In this document: one piece after another, positions 26,579-35,567 of the stretch | Layout: each line of letters starts with the position of its first letter | Position numbering within the stretch: position 1 is the first letter of the stretch | Source of the DNA: HB2-32-21 sp003448675 | GTDB lineage: Bacteria; Pseudomonadota; Gammaproteobacteria; Pseudomonadales; Porticoccaceae | NCBI GenBank assembly: GCA_041584755.1 | Contig: JBFHDK010000002.1 | Coordinates: 13,509 to 77,508 of the forward strand | Direction: 5' to 3' | DNA: 64,000 bases | Notes under the pieces: model-generated | The model's input: only the letters and a program-made list of their open reading frames with translations | The model's database searches: none | What the model was told of the DNA's origin: nothing | Program-made: the position numbers and the translations under genes

Positions 26579-26765
26579 GATGTTTACCTTGAAAAAACGG
26601 TTGACTCGGCACCGAAACTACCAAATGTGAAATTTTGAAGGCGGCATTATACCGCTGTAAACACACTCTGGCCCTTGGCGCCGAATGCTTACACAGCAAA
26701 GCTGCCGAAGCCGACAAATCCACTTACAATGCCCGTCGCAAACCCACCCCCAACAGGATAGCCCC

Positions 26766-27737
26766 TTGGCGAAGCTCGAAGACCTGACCGCCAGCCTGCA
26801 GCGCCTCCACGAACAGCTACCCGCGCTGACGCTGGACCCGCAAAAAGACCGCGACAATGGCGCTTCGCCCGAGGCCAACACCTATCGAGAGCACTACGGT
26901 CTCGTCCACCTCACTGAAAACAAACAAGTCAATCACAGCCTGGGGGCGATTCCCCTCGGCGGCTACAGCATCGCCTGCCAGTACTGGCTGCCCCCAGCTC
27001 CCGTGGGAACGGTTTTCGTGGTGCATGGCTATTTTGACCACATGGGCCTCTATGGCCACCTGTTCCAATATCTGCTAAACCAAAACCTGGCCGTGCTGGC
27101 CTTCGATTTACCGGGCCATGGCCTTTCCGATGGCGAGCGGGTCACCATTGCCAGCTTTGATCACTACGTGGAAATCTTCGATGCCCTCCTCGCTCTCGCC
27201 CTTAAGCATCTACCCCAGCCCTGGCACGGCGTGGGCCAGAGCACCGGCGGCGCCATTGTGCTCAAACACCTGCTCAAGGAAAACTCCGACACACACCTGT
27301 TTGACAGGATCGTTCTGTTGGCGCCGCTACTGCATCCGCGGAACTGGCAGACCAGCCGGCTGGTATATTTTTTCGCCCACCGTTTCCTGAACCACATTCG
27401 GCGGCATTTCACGAAAAACTCCGGTGATCCCGCATTCGTCGAATTTCTCGCCCACCGTGACCCCTTGCAAGCCACGCACATCCCCCTGGAATGGATCGGC
27501 GCCATGAAACGCTGGACCGAGGAATTCCACCAGCTGCCGCCCAGTGAATTTCCCCTGACCATCATCCAGGGGGACCGGGACCAAACTCTCGATTGGCGCT
27601 ACAACCTGGAGCAGTTTCAGAAAAAACTGCCCCGTGCCAGGACTCATATAATCCCGGGCGCCCAACATCATCTGGTCAACGAGAGGGCGGAGCTTCGCAC
27701 AGGCATTTTTAACCGTATGGGTCTGGCAAAAAATTGA
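26766..27737 (+). CDS. Alpha/beta hydrolase (monoacylglycerol-lipase-like)
   Basis: 323 residues from TTG 26766 (AGGA seven bases upstream); the frame is open from 26685, but the earlier part is Gln-rich and unlike the family. Serine-hydrolase features: oxyanion region VVHGYFDHMGLY, DLPGHGLSDGER, nucleophile elbow GVGQSTGG with Ser159, an acid in IIQGDRDQTLDW, and His in PGAQHHLVNE. It is similar to serine aminopeptidase S33/lysophospholipase types; the substrate is unknown. It is divergent from rpe and 21 bp before the FAH-family gene, so the two are likely cotranscribed. Confidence 0.87.
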   Translation: MAKLEDLTASLQRLHEQLPALTLDPQKDRDNGASPEANTYREHYGLVHLTENKQVNHSLGAIPLGGYSIACQYWLPPAPVGTVFVVHGYFDHMGLYGHLFQYLLNQNLAVLAFDLPGHGLSDGERVTIASFDHYVEIFDALLALALKHLPQPWHGVGQSTGGAIVLKHLLKENSDTHLFDRIVLLAPLLHPRNWQTSRLVYFFAHRFLNHIRRHFTKNSGDPAFVEFLAHRDPLQATHIPLEWIGAMKRWTEEFHQLPPSEFPLTIIQGDRDQTLDWRYNLEQFQKKLPRARTHIIPGAQHHLVNERAELRTGIFNRMGLAKN

Positions 27738-27758
27738 CCCAGACAAAGGAACACTACG

Positions 27759-28439
27759 ATGAGCGCGAATAAATACAAGCACCACTATCAAGATGGCGGC
27801 CCCTGCGATCTGCCCGTGGGCAAAGTGGTCTGTGTCGGCCTGAATTACGCCGCCCATGTAAAGGAAATGGCCAGTAAGCCTACGGTCGAGCCCATGCTCT
27901 TTATTAAACCCCCAGCGGCCCTGACACCTCTGGCAGATCCCCTGTTTATTCCCGAGGGCCTGGGTTCCGTCCACTTTGAAACCGAACTCGCTATCCTGAT
28001 TGGCAGCGAACTCTCCCACTGCGGCGAAGCAGAGGTTCCAGACGCGATCGCCGGGCTGGGCGTGGCCCTGGATCTTACCTTGCGGGACCTGCAAACACAG
28101 CTGCGTGAAGCCGGCCATCCCTGGGAAAAAGCCAAGGGCTGGGACGGCGCCTGCCCTGTGTCTCCCTTTGTGCGCCCCGACGTACTGCCCGACCTGCAAA
28201 ACATCCAGCTCAAGCTGGAACAAAACTGCGAGGTGAAACAAGACGGTAATACCGCCCAAATGTTGACACCCGTTTTGCCTTTAATTGCTTATATGAGCCG
28301 CTTTTTCAGCCTGTCGCCAGGCGATGTGATCCTGACGGGCACACCGGAAGGGGTTGGGCCGCTAAGACCGGGAGATGAACTCCTCGTCAGCCTGGATGAA
28401 GCGCTGATAACCAGAATTTCTGATATCCGCGTACGGTAG
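27759..28439 (+). CDS. Fumarylacetoacetate hydrolase family protein
   Basis: 226 residues. A single FAH domain, with CVGLNYAAHVKEM, FIKPPAALTP, the metal-binding HFETELAILIG, ALDLTLRDLQ...KAKGWDGACPVSPFV and GDVILTGTPEGVGPL. Family members hydrolyse C-C bonds of acylpyruvates or decarboxylate oxaloacetate-type substrates; this size matches the YcgM-like acylpyruvase/oxaloacetate tautomerase subgroup. It follows the alpha/beta hydrolase gene by 21 bp. The exact substrate is uncertain. Confidence 0.88.
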   Translation: MSANKYKHHYQDGGPCDLPVGKVVCVGLNYAAHVKEMASKPTVEPMLFIKPPAALTPLADPLFIPEGLGSVHFETELAILIGSELSHCGEAEVPDAIAGLGVALDLTLRDLQTQLREAGHPWEKAKGWDGACPVSPFVRPDVLPDLQNIQLKLEQNCEVKQDGNTAQMLTPVLPLIAYMSRFFSLSPGDVILTGTPEGVGPLRPGDELLVSLDEALITRISDIRVR

Positions 28440-28478
28440 TTGCGGCAAACCTCAACGCGTGGCAAACCACCGCCCCAA

Positions 28479-28507
28479 TTGACAATATGTAAACCTGTAC
28501 ACATTCT
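28479..28507 (+). promoter_or_regulatory. Candidate promoter/operator of the flavin monooxygenase gene
   Basis: A perfect TTGACA (28479-28484) is followed directly by an imperfect palindrome AATATGTA-N6-TACACATT (28484-28505). A CATTCT at 28502-28507 stands at the right 17-bp distance but is a weak -10. A repressor bound to the dyad would block the promoter, as TetR-type proteins do. It lies 115 bp upstream of the monooxygenase ATG. Confidence 0.35.
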
Positions 28508-28621
28508 CCGGCTTATCGATACAATAGCCGTCAAACCCTCCCGATAATTTAAATGACCTTGATCAACCGGGTCGGGATAAATTATCTGGCCATCCATTAC
28601 TCATTTTTCAGAGGTAAAGCC

Positions 28622-30166
28622 ATGTCTCAGGCTGCTTTAGCGCACACGCTCGAACTCCCGCAATCGCGGGGAAAACCACTTATCGATTATGAAACCGTTA
28701 TCGTGGGCTCCGGCCTGTGTGGCATCGGTGCGGGCATCCGCCTGATCAACGAAGGTCTCGCGGATTTCGTCATTCTGGAAAAAGCCGACGATGTCGGTGG
28801 CACCTGGCGCGATAACACCTACCCCGGCCTGGCGGTGGATATTCCCTCGCTAAGCTATTCCTTTTCCTTCGAGCAGAACCCCAACTGGTCCAGCCTCTAC
28901 GCGCCCGGCAAGGAGATGAAAGCCTATGTGGATCACTGCGCCCAGAAATATGGCATTCGCCCCCACATGCGTTACAACGCTGAAGTGGCCAGCTCGATCT
29001 ACGACGAGGAACACAACGTCTGGGTAACCACAACCACCTCGGGAGACACCTACACCTCCCGCTACCTGGTTTGCGCCACCGGCTTTTTGACCCTGCCCAA
29101 ACTGCCGGAAATCGAAGGCATCGACAAATTCAAGGGCAAGGTCATGCACACAGGCCGCTGGGACCACGACTACGATCTGACCGACAAACGCATCGGCTTT
29201 ATCGGTACTGGCGCCACCGGTATTCAGGCGGTGCCGGAGATTGTCGATCAGGCGAAAACCCTCGATGTCTACCAACGCACGCCCATCTGGTTGCTGCCGA
29301 AAAAAGAAATGCCCTTCAGCCCACGTTTGCAAAAAATATTCGCCAAGGTGCCGGGCGCCCAGTGGCTGGCCCGCCAGGCGACCATCTTTTTTACTGACAT
29401 CGTGATGATCAACCTGCTGGTTTTTAACAAGTATTTTTCCTTCGCCGGTAGAAAGCTCGAAAAAATCTGCATCGACCACATCCGCAATCAGGTCGACGAT
29501 CCCGAGACCCAGGAAGCCCTGATCCCGAAATACGATTTTGGCTGTAAGCGCCCCAGCTTTACCAGCCGGTTCTATCCCGTGTTTAACCGGGACGACACCA
29601 GCCTGGTCACCGACCCTATAGACCACATTACCGAAACTGCCATTGTCACCAAGGACGGTACCGAACGGGAAATCGATACACTCATCTGTGCTACCGGTTT
29701 CGAGGTCTTCCAGAAAGGCAGTGTGCCCACTTTCAAGGTCGTCGGCAGAAACAGCGTCGATCTCAGCGACTTCTGGGAAGAAAATCGCTACCAGGCCTTT
29801 AAAGGGTCGACGGTACCGGGCTTCCCCAACTTCTTTATGATGTTCGGGCCCTATAGCGTCTGCACCGCCTCCTGGTTCGGCATGGTGGACACCCAATCCA
29901 AACACCTGGTGCGTTGCCTGAAAGCCGCGAAAAAACGTCGCGCCAACTTCATCGAAGTCAAAAAATCATCAAACGACAAGGACTTCCAGAAAGTCCAGAG
30001 CCGCACCCACCTGACCATCTTCCGTCACGGCGACTGCGGCAAGTCCAATAGCTACTACTTCGACCGTCACGGCGACAGCCCCACCATCCGGCCAACCCTG
30101 GGCTTTATCCACTGGATCAACAGCCGGATCTTTAGCATGAAGCACTATAATTTCGATACGAAATAG
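28622..30166 (+). CDS. Flavin-containing (Baeyer-Villiger type) monooxygenase
   Basis: 514 residues from ATG 28622 (AGAGG upstream). N-terminal FAD-binding motif IVGSGLCGIGAGIRL followed by EKADDVGGTWRDNTYPG, the class B fingerprint FKGKVMHTGRWDHD (F-x-G-x3-H-x3-W-D), and the second, NADPH-binding GFIGTGATGIQ. These are the hallmarks of class B flavoprotein monooxygenases that insert oxygen next to ketones. The substrate is unknown; neighbours (hydrolases, FAH, acyl-CoA dehydrogenase) suggest ring or ketone catabolism. A strong terminator follows. Confidence 0.93.
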   Translation: MSQAALAHTLELPQSRGKPLIDYETVIVGSGLCGIGAGIRLINEGLADFVILEKADDVGGTWRDNTYPGLAVDIPSLSYSFSFEQNPNWSSLYAPGKEMKAYVDHCAQKYGIRPHMRYNAEVASSIYDEEHNVWVTTTTSGDTYTSRYLVCATGFLTLPKLPEIEGIDKFKGKVMHTGRWDHDYDLTDKRIGFIGTGATGIQAVPEIVDQAKTLDVYQRTPIWLLPKKEMPFSPRLQKIFAKVPGAQWLARQATIFFTDIVMINLLVFNKYFSFAGRKLEKICIDHIRNQVDDPETQEALIPKYDFGCKRPSFTSRFYPVFNRDDTSLVTDPIDHITETAIVTKDGTEREIDTLICATGFEVFQKGSVPTFKVVGRNSVDLSDFWEENRYQAFKGSTVPGFPNFFMMFGPYSVCTASWFGMVDTQSKHLVRCLKAAKKRRANFIEVKKSSNDKDFQKVQSRTHLTIFRHGDCGKSNSYYFDRHGDSPTIRPTLGFIHWINSRIFSMKHYNFDTK

Positions 30167-30202
30167 GTTGCTGCCGCACGTTGTCTTAACTTGCACCGAT
30201 CC

Positions 30203-30234
30203 AAAAAGGCGCTTGGAATACCAAGCGCCTTTTT
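30203..30234. terminator. Bidirectional rho-independent terminator
   Basis: A 14-bp perfect stem, AAAAAGGCGCTTGG (30203-30216) and CCAAGCGCCTTTTT (30221-30234), loop AATA, 36 bp after the monooxygenase stop. The A-run on one side and T-run on the other allow action on both strands; here it mainly ends the monooxygenase transcript. Confidence 0.88.
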
Positions 30235-30379
30235 CTTATTATCGGAAAAGCTGCAACAAACACACGCTGCCGGAAACACCGCGTACCGCAGCGGCGGAAA
30301 AGCTCAACGATCGACCGCAACGTGTGTCGATCATTAGGCTGAAACCAGTGTTTAGCCATCAAAAATTACTGGAGAGAAA

Positions 30380-30823
30380 ATGAAATTGAACGTGTATCTA
30401 TCCGGCGAAATTCATTCCGACTGGCGGCAACAAATAGAAGATGGCTGTGAAGCCAATGGCCTGGCTGTGGTTTTTACCTCCGCGGTAACCGACCATGACG
30501 CCAGTGATGCGGCCGGCGATTTGCTTGGTGAGGAAGATAATAGTTTTTGGCGTGATCACAAATCGGCCAAGGTGAATGCCATCAGGATTAAAACGCTCAT
30601 CGAAAACTGCGACCTGGCGGTGATCCGATTTGGCGACAAATACAAGCAGTGGAATGCCGCTTTTGACGCAGGTTATTGTGCCGCGCTGGGTAAACCCTAT
30701 ATCACGCTACACGGCGAAAATATTACGCACCCACTGAAGGAGGTTGACGCCCTTGCCATGGCATGGACCAGGACTCCGGAGCAGGTCGTTGAAATTCTTA
30801 ACTATGTTACGAGCAAGAAATAA
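30380..30823 (+). CDS. YtoQ family protein
   Basis: 147 residues, complete, with GGAGAGAAA before the ATG. The opening LNVYLSGEIHSDWR, the central LLGEEDNSFWRDHKSAKVNAIR and IRFGDKYKQWNAAFDAGYC are characteristic of the YtoQ family, which resembles nucleoside 2-deoxyribosyltransferase-like folds but has no established role. It stands alone between a strong terminator and a weaker one. Confidence 0.85.
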   Translation: MKLNVYLSGEIHSDWRQQIEDGCEANGLAVVFTSAVTDHDASDAAGDLLGEEDNSFWRDHKSAKVNAIRIKTLIENCDLAVIRFGDKYKQWNAAFDAGYCAALGKPYITLHGENITHPLKEVDALAMAWTRTPEQVVEILNYVTSKK

Positions 30824-30826
30824 AAT

Positions 30827-30850
30827 CCTGGGAACACCAGGTAATTTTTT
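30827..30850 (+). terminator. Possible terminator after ytoQ
   Basis: CCTGG-GAACA-CCAGG hairpin (30827-30841) followed by TAA and six T (30845-30850), directly after the YtoQ stop. The stem is only five base pairs, so strength is uncertain. Confidence 0.5.
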
Positions 30851-31035
30851 GCTAATCGCTCGTTTAATTGCCCGGGCCTTTCCCGCGCACCCGGCCCACG
30901 CACACGGCGACATATTATTTATCTACACTTCTTTAAGCCCCACGCCCAATGAAACCCAGCATCAGCACGCTGACTGACAGGTTCAACAGCCCGTTCAGCC
31001 AGCTGATTTTATGGCGAGCAAAAGATAGTCAGCGC

Positions 31036-32301
31036 TTACGCAACCCCCTTCGGTTTCTGCTGCTTCATAAAACCAAACATATAACCGGCGATTCTGCGCA
31101 TTTGAATCTCATCGGCGCCCTCGGTAATGCGATAGCGGCGGTGGTGACGGTAGATATGCTCAAAGGGTTTGTGGCGGGAATAGCCCAGACCACCGTGGGT
31201 TTGCATAGCCTGATCGGCGGCATCACAGCACAAGCGGTTGGCGGTGTAATTACACATTGATACCCGATCGGAGACGGAGAAAGCCCCGTAGGTGTCCATT
31301 TGCCAGGCGGTTTGGCGAATCAGGGCACGGAGCATTTCGGCGCGGGTCTGTAATTCCACCAGCGGAAACTGCACCCCTTGATTGGTGGCCAGGGCCTTGC
31401 CAAAGGGTTTGCGCTCCCTGGCATAGGCCACGGATTCATTGAGACAGAATTGCGCCGCGCCGAGGCTTGAAGCCGCCTGGCGAATACGGTTCTGGTTAAA
31501 AAAGTGCTGCACCACCTGCAGCCCCTTGCCTTCGCCACCGAGGATGGCGCTTTCCGGCACGGCGACATTATTCAGCGACACGCGGCCATGGTCGGTGGGC
31601 ATATTGAAGGTCCAGAGCATTTCCTCAATGTTCAGGCCTTTGGCATCCATCGGCACCAGAAAAGCGGTAATGCCCTCGGCATCGCCAGCTTTACCGCTGG
31701 TGCGGGCCAACACCAGGTCGTAGGGCGAGGTATGAATACCGGTATTCCAGGTCTTTTCGCCATTGATAAGCCACTGGTCACCCGAGCGCGCGGCGGTGGT
31801 TTCCATATGGGTAGCATCGGAGCCATGATTGGGCTCGGTAATGCCCCAGGCAAAGCCCTTTTTGCGGGCCAGCATATCGTCGACCCACTCAGCTTTTTGC
31901 TCGTCGGTGCCGTAGATCAGCATCAATGAAGTACTGACGGTATTGCCGACAATGGAATGTTCGTTCTGCAAATCATTGTGTAGGCCCAAGCCTCGCGCCG
32001 CGAGATGATCGCGAATAATGGCCATCCCCAGATTGCTGCCATCCTGGCCGCCATACTCTCTGGGAAGGGAGTAGCGGAAAAAACCGGCTTCATCGGCCAG
32101 GCGCTTGGATTCTTCCAGCAGCGCTTCCCACGCCTCGTTGGGCAGACCGCCCCGCTCCCAGTCAGTGCGGGCGTCCTCCCGGCGGTGGTCGAAAAAGCGG
32201 ATATTGTCGTCCTTATTCTCCAGGGGCTTGATGACCTTGTCGATAAAATCGTCCAGCTTGACCAGGTAGTCGGCGATGTCGGCGGGTATATCAAAATTCA
32301 T
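31036..32301 (-). CDS. Acyl-CoA dehydrogenase
   Basis: 421 residues. An FAD enzyme that oxidises acyl-CoA to enoyl-CoA. It shows the N-terminal helical domain, the mid beta-domain GFAWGITEPNHGSDATHMET...INGEKTWNTG, and the C-terminal helical domain with CDAADQAMQTHGGLGYSRHKPFEHIYRHHRRYRI. A TEGADEIQ segment holds the position of the family's FAD/catalytic contacts. Members with this long N-terminus are often ACAD10/11-like or act on branched or aromatic acyl-CoAs; the substrate cannot be fixed. It is divergent from the HpcH/HpaI aldolase. Confidence 0.92.
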   Translation of the reverse strand: MNFDIPADIADYLVKLDDFIDKVIKPLENKDDNIRFFDHRREDARTDWERGGLPNEAWEALLEESKRLADEAGFFRYSLPREYGGQDGSNLGMAIIRDHLAARGLGLHNDLQNEHSIVGNTVSTSLMLIYGTDEQKAEWVDDMLARKKGFAWGITEPNHGSDATHMETTAARSGDQWLINGEKTWNTGIHTSPYDLVLARTSGKAGDAEGITAFLVPMDAKGLNIEEMLWTFNMPTDHGRVSLNNVAVPESAILGGEGKGLQVVQHFFNQNRIRQAASSLGAAQFCLNESVAYARERKPFGKALATNQGVQFPLVELQTRAEMLRALIRQTAWQMDTYGAFSVSDRVSMCNYTANRLCCDAADQAMQTHGGLGYSRHKPFEHIYRHHRRYRITEGADEIQMRRIAGYMFGFMKQQKPKGVA

Positions 32302-32458
32302 AGCGAACCCTCTATTTTGTCCGTGGCGCTTTCCGCGCGTTTATTTTCGTTGATAATAATTTGGCCCCGCAGTATAGGATCATTACCGTCGCGATGCGCC
32401 TTGTTGCCCTTTGACAGCTGGGTTACTTTGTGACTTCAACAATAAGCGGGGTATTGGT

Positions 32459-33202
32459 GTGAGCAGCCTGCGGGAAAAACTACTCAAGGGCGAACGTCTG
32501 CTCGGCACGATTGTTTCGGTGGCCTCACCCACGGTTTGTGAGTTGCTGTCCCACGCCGGTTTTGACTGGCTGTTTATCGACGCCGAGCACGGACCATTGG
32601 ATGTCGCCGCGATTCAGGATTTGATCCGGGCCGCCGGCACCACCCCCTGCCTGGTCCGGGTGCCGACACTGGATGAAGTCGCCATCAAGCGGGTGCTGGA
32701 CGCTGACGCCGAGGGCATCATCGTGCCCCTGATCAACCACGCTGACGAAGCAAAACAAGCGGTGGCCTACGCCAAATATCCGCCCAGGGGACAGCGGGGT
32801 GTGGGCATCGCCCGGGCCCAGGGCTACGGTTTTGAACTGGACGATTATCTGGCACGGGCCAACGAAGAAATCACCGTGGTGGTTCAGGCTGAGCATGTTA
32901 AAGCCGTGGCAAATATCGAGGCCATTGCTACCACCCCCGGCGTCGATGCGGTGTTTGTCGGCCCCTACGATTTATCCGCCAGTCTCGACACAATGGGACA
33001 CGTGACGGACAAAGCGGTGGTGCGGGCCATCGACCACATCACCCGCGCCTGCCAGGCCGCCAATACACGGCTCGGGGTATTCGGGGCTTCTGCCGAGGCG
33101 GTTAGGCCCTACATGGATCAAGGCTTTACTTTGATCGCCGCTGGCACCGACACCCTGTTGCTGGGGCGCGGCGCCAGGGAACTGCTGGAAAAGATGCGCT
33201 AG
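32459..33202 (+). CDS. HpcH/HpaI family aldolase
   Basis: 247 residues from GTG 32459; the in-frame ATG at 32411 adds residues outside the family start. A class II pyruvate aldolase of the 2-keto-3-deoxy acid type. Motifs: LLGTIVSVASPTVCELLSHAGFDWLFIDAEHGPLD at the N-terminus, LVRVP, the metal-binding EHVKAVANIEAIATTPGVDAVFVGPYDLSASL and LIAAGTDTLLLGRG. It cleaves 4-hydroxy-2-oxoacids to pyruvate and an aldehyde; the physiological substrate is unknown. It is convergent with fba, seven bp between stops. Confidence 0.9.
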   Translation: MSSLREKLLKGERLLGTIVSVASPTVCELLSHAGFDWLFIDAEHGPLDVAAIQDLIRAAGTTPCLVRVPTLDEVAIKRVLDADAEGIIVPLINHADEAKQAVAYAKYPPRGQRGVGIARAQGYGFELDDYLARANEEITVVVQAEHVKAVANIEAIATTPGVDAVFVGPYDLSASLDTMGHVTDKAVVRAIDHITRACQAANTRLGVFGASAEAVRPYMDQGFTLIAAGTDTLLLGRGARELLEKMR

Positions 33203-33208
33203 CCTGAC

Positions 33209-34273
33209 TTAGCGGACATTTTGCTCCAATTCGCCGGCTTCGTAGCGAATATGCATGCGCTCCAGGCTTTGCGCCTGAATTTTACTGGCCTGCCCGGCAG
33301 TGCCGAAGGCTTCGTAACGGGCCAGGCAGATGTCACGCATAGCTTCTGTGGCTTTGGTCAGATATTTTCGCGGATCGAATTCGCTGGCGTTCTGGGCCAT
33401 AAAGCGGCGGATGGCACCGGTGGAAGCCAGACGCAGATCCGTATCGATATTGACCTTGCGTACCCCGTGCTTGATGCCTTCGACGATTTCTTCCACTGGC
33501 ACACCGTAGGTTTCGGGAATTTCACCGCCGAATTCATTGATCACCGCCAGCCAGTCTTGGGGCACGGAAGATGAACCGTGCATCACCAGATGGGTGTTGG
33601 GGATGCGGGCGTTGATAGCTTTGATGCGATCGATGGCGAGAATATCCCCGGTGGGTGGACGGGTGAATTTGTAGGCCCCATGGGAGGTGCCGATGGCGAT
33701 GGCCAGGGCGTCAACGCCGGTTTTGCTGACAAAATCGGCCGCTTCATCAGGATCGGTAAGCAGCTGGTCATGACTGAGAACGCCCGCTGCGCCGACACCG
33801 TCCTCCTCGCCCGCCTCGCCGGTTTCCAGGGAACCCAGACAACCCAGCTCACCCTCCACCGAGACCCCACAGGCATGCGCCATATCCACTACCCGGCGGG
33901 TGACATCGACATTGTATTCATAGGATGCGGGCGTCTTGCCATCTTCTTCGAGAGAGCCATCCATCATCACAGAGGAAAACCCTAACTGAATCGAACGCTG
34001 ACAGACCGCTGGGCTGGTACCGTGGTCCTGGTGCATGACCACCGGGATATGCGGGAACTCCTCAATGGCGGCGAGAATAAGGTGGCGCAGGAAAGGCGCG
34101 CCAGCATATTTGCGCGCCCCGGCCGACGCCTGAACGATCACGGGCGAGTCGGTAGCATCGGCCGCCTCCATAATCGCTCGCATCTGCTCCAGGTTATTGA
34201 CGTTGAACGCCGGCACGCCGTAGCTGTGTTCCGCCGCATGATCCAGAAGCTGTCTCATACTGATCAGTGCCAT
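33209..34273 (-). CDS. fba: Fructose-bisphosphate aldolase, class II
   Basis: 354 residues from ATG 34273 (AGGGAGA upstream); the frame is open eight codons further. A zinc aldolase that splits fructose-1,6-bisphosphate. Motifs: YGVPAFNVNNLEQMRAI, zinc-binding VVMHQDHG, EGELGCLGSLETGEAGEEDG, AIGTSHGAYK and VMHGSSSVP. Last gene of the tkt-epd-pgk-fba cluster, 114 bp after pgk, so it may also have its own promoter. Confidence 0.96.
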   Translation of the reverse strand: MALISMRQLLDHAAEHSYGVPAFNVNNLEQMRAIMEAADATDSPVIVQASAGARKYAGAPFLRHLILAAIEEFPHIPVVMHQDHGTSPAVCQRSIQLGFSSVMMDGSLEEDGKTPASYEYNVDVTRRVVDMAHACGVSVEGELGCLGSLETGEAGEEDGVGAAGVLSHDQLLTDPDEAADFVSKTGVDALAIAIGTSHGAYKFTRPPTGDILAIDRIKAINARIPNTHLVMHGSSSVPQDWLAVINEFGGEIPETYGVPVEEIVEGIKHGVRKVNIDTDLRLASTGAIRRFMAQNASEFDPRKYLTKATEAMRDICLARYEAFGTAGQASKIQAQSLERMHIRYEAGELEQNVR

Positions 34274-34387
34274 GGTGAAGTATCTCCCTTGTCGCACCCG
34301 CCAGGGTGTAATAATTCAATATCAGTTACGGGTTTGTACTGCTATCCCGGCTTGAGTCCGGCGCGCAGTCGCCGGAATTAACCACGC

Positions 34388-35551
34388 CTACGACACCGCC
34401 CGCTCTTCCAGCATCGCCACCGCTGGCAGGGTCTTGCCTTCAACGTATTCAAGAAACGCGCCACCGCCGGTGGAAATATAGGAAATACCGTTGGCCACCC
34501 GGTACTTGTCCACCGCCGCCAGCGTATCGCCGCCACCGGCTATGGAAAAGCCCCGGTTTTCCGCTATGGCCTCGGCTACCACCCGGGTGCCCTCGCCAAA
34601 CTGATCAAACTCAAACACACCCACCGGCCCATTCCAGATAATAGTGCCGGCATTTTTCAATATTGAGGCAAGTTCCGCCGCTGTTTTCGGGCCGATGTCG
34701 AGAATCATATCGCCTTCGGCCACGTCTTCAACCGCTTTGACGGTCGCCGGAGCCGATTCGCCGAACTCCGGGGCGGTGACCACGTCAATGGGCAGCGGGA
34801 TATGACACCGCGCCGCCAGTCGGGCGGCCACCTCGGCCAAATCATGCTCACACAGGGACTTGCCCACGGGCTTGCCCGCCGCCGCCAGAAAGGTATTGGC
34901 GATACCGCCGCCGACGATCAACTGATCCACCTTATCCGCGAGGGTTTCCAGCACGGTAAGTTTAGTGGAGACCTTGGAGCCGCCGACAATGGCGACCAGC
35001 GGCCGCGCCGGTTCCGCCAGAGCCCGGCCCAGCGCTTCCAGTTCTCCGGCCAGCAGGGGGCCGGCGCAGGCCACCGGCGCGAAGCGAGCCACACCATGGG
35101 TCGAGGCCTGGGCCCGGTGGGCGGTGCCGAAGGCGTCCATAACAAAAATATCGCACAGTGCTGCATAGGCTTTGGCCAGGGCTTCGTCGTCTTTTTTCTC
35201 ACCGGGGTTGAAGCGGACGTTTTCCAGCAGGGCCACCTGACCGGCCGCCAGATCCACACCATCGCGCCAGTTTTCAATCAGGGTAACGGGCTCACCCAGC
35301 AAATCGCCTAGATGCCTGGCAACAGGAGCGAGGCTGAATTCGACCTCAAACTTGCCTTCGGTGGGGCGACCCAGATGGGACATAAGCAGAACTTTCGCGC
35401 CCGCCTCCCGAGCCTTTCTGATCGTGGGCAGGGCCGCCTGAATGCGCGCATCGGAGCTGACCACGCCGTTCTTGATCGGCACATTCAAATCCTCGCGGAT
35501 CAACACCCGCTTGCCCGCCAGCTCCAGGTTTTCCATTAACAAGACCGACAT
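34388..35551 (-). CDS. pgk: Phosphoglycerate kinase
   Basis: 387 residues from ATG 35551, preceded by GGGGAGGAG; the frame opens 27 codons earlier inside epd. It transfers phosphate from 1,3-bisphosphoglycerate to ADP. Motifs: KRVLIREDLNVPIKNG, LLMSHLGRP, GGSKVSTKLTVLE, WNGPVGVFEFDQF and SIAGGGDTLAAVDKY. It lies 16 bp after epd. Confidence 0.97.
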   Translation of the reverse strand: MSVLLMENLELAGKRVLIREDLNVPIKNGVVSSDARIQAALPTIRKAREAGAKVLLMSHLGRPTEGKFEVEFSLAPVARHLGDLLGEPVTLIENWRDGVDLAAGQVALLENVRFNPGEKKDDEALAKAYAALCDIFVMDAFGTAHRAQASTHGVARFAPVACAGPLLAGELEALGRALAEPARPLVAIVGGSKVSTKLTVLETLADKVDQLIVGGGIANTFLAAAGKPVGKSLCEHDLAEVAARLAARCHIPLPIDVVTAPEFGESAPATVKAVEDVAEGDMILDIGPKTAAELASILKNAGTIIWNGPVGVFEFDQFGEGTRVVAEAIAENRGFSIAGGGDTLAAVDKYRVANGISYISTGGGAFLEYVEGKTLPAVAMLEERAVS

Positions 35552-35567
35552 TGCTCCTCCCCGGTAA

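Noticed and set aside
30851..31035. Possible small gene between ytoQ and the acyl-CoA dehydrogenase
   Set aside because: Open frames on both strands are short, lack ribosome sites and show no family resemblance.
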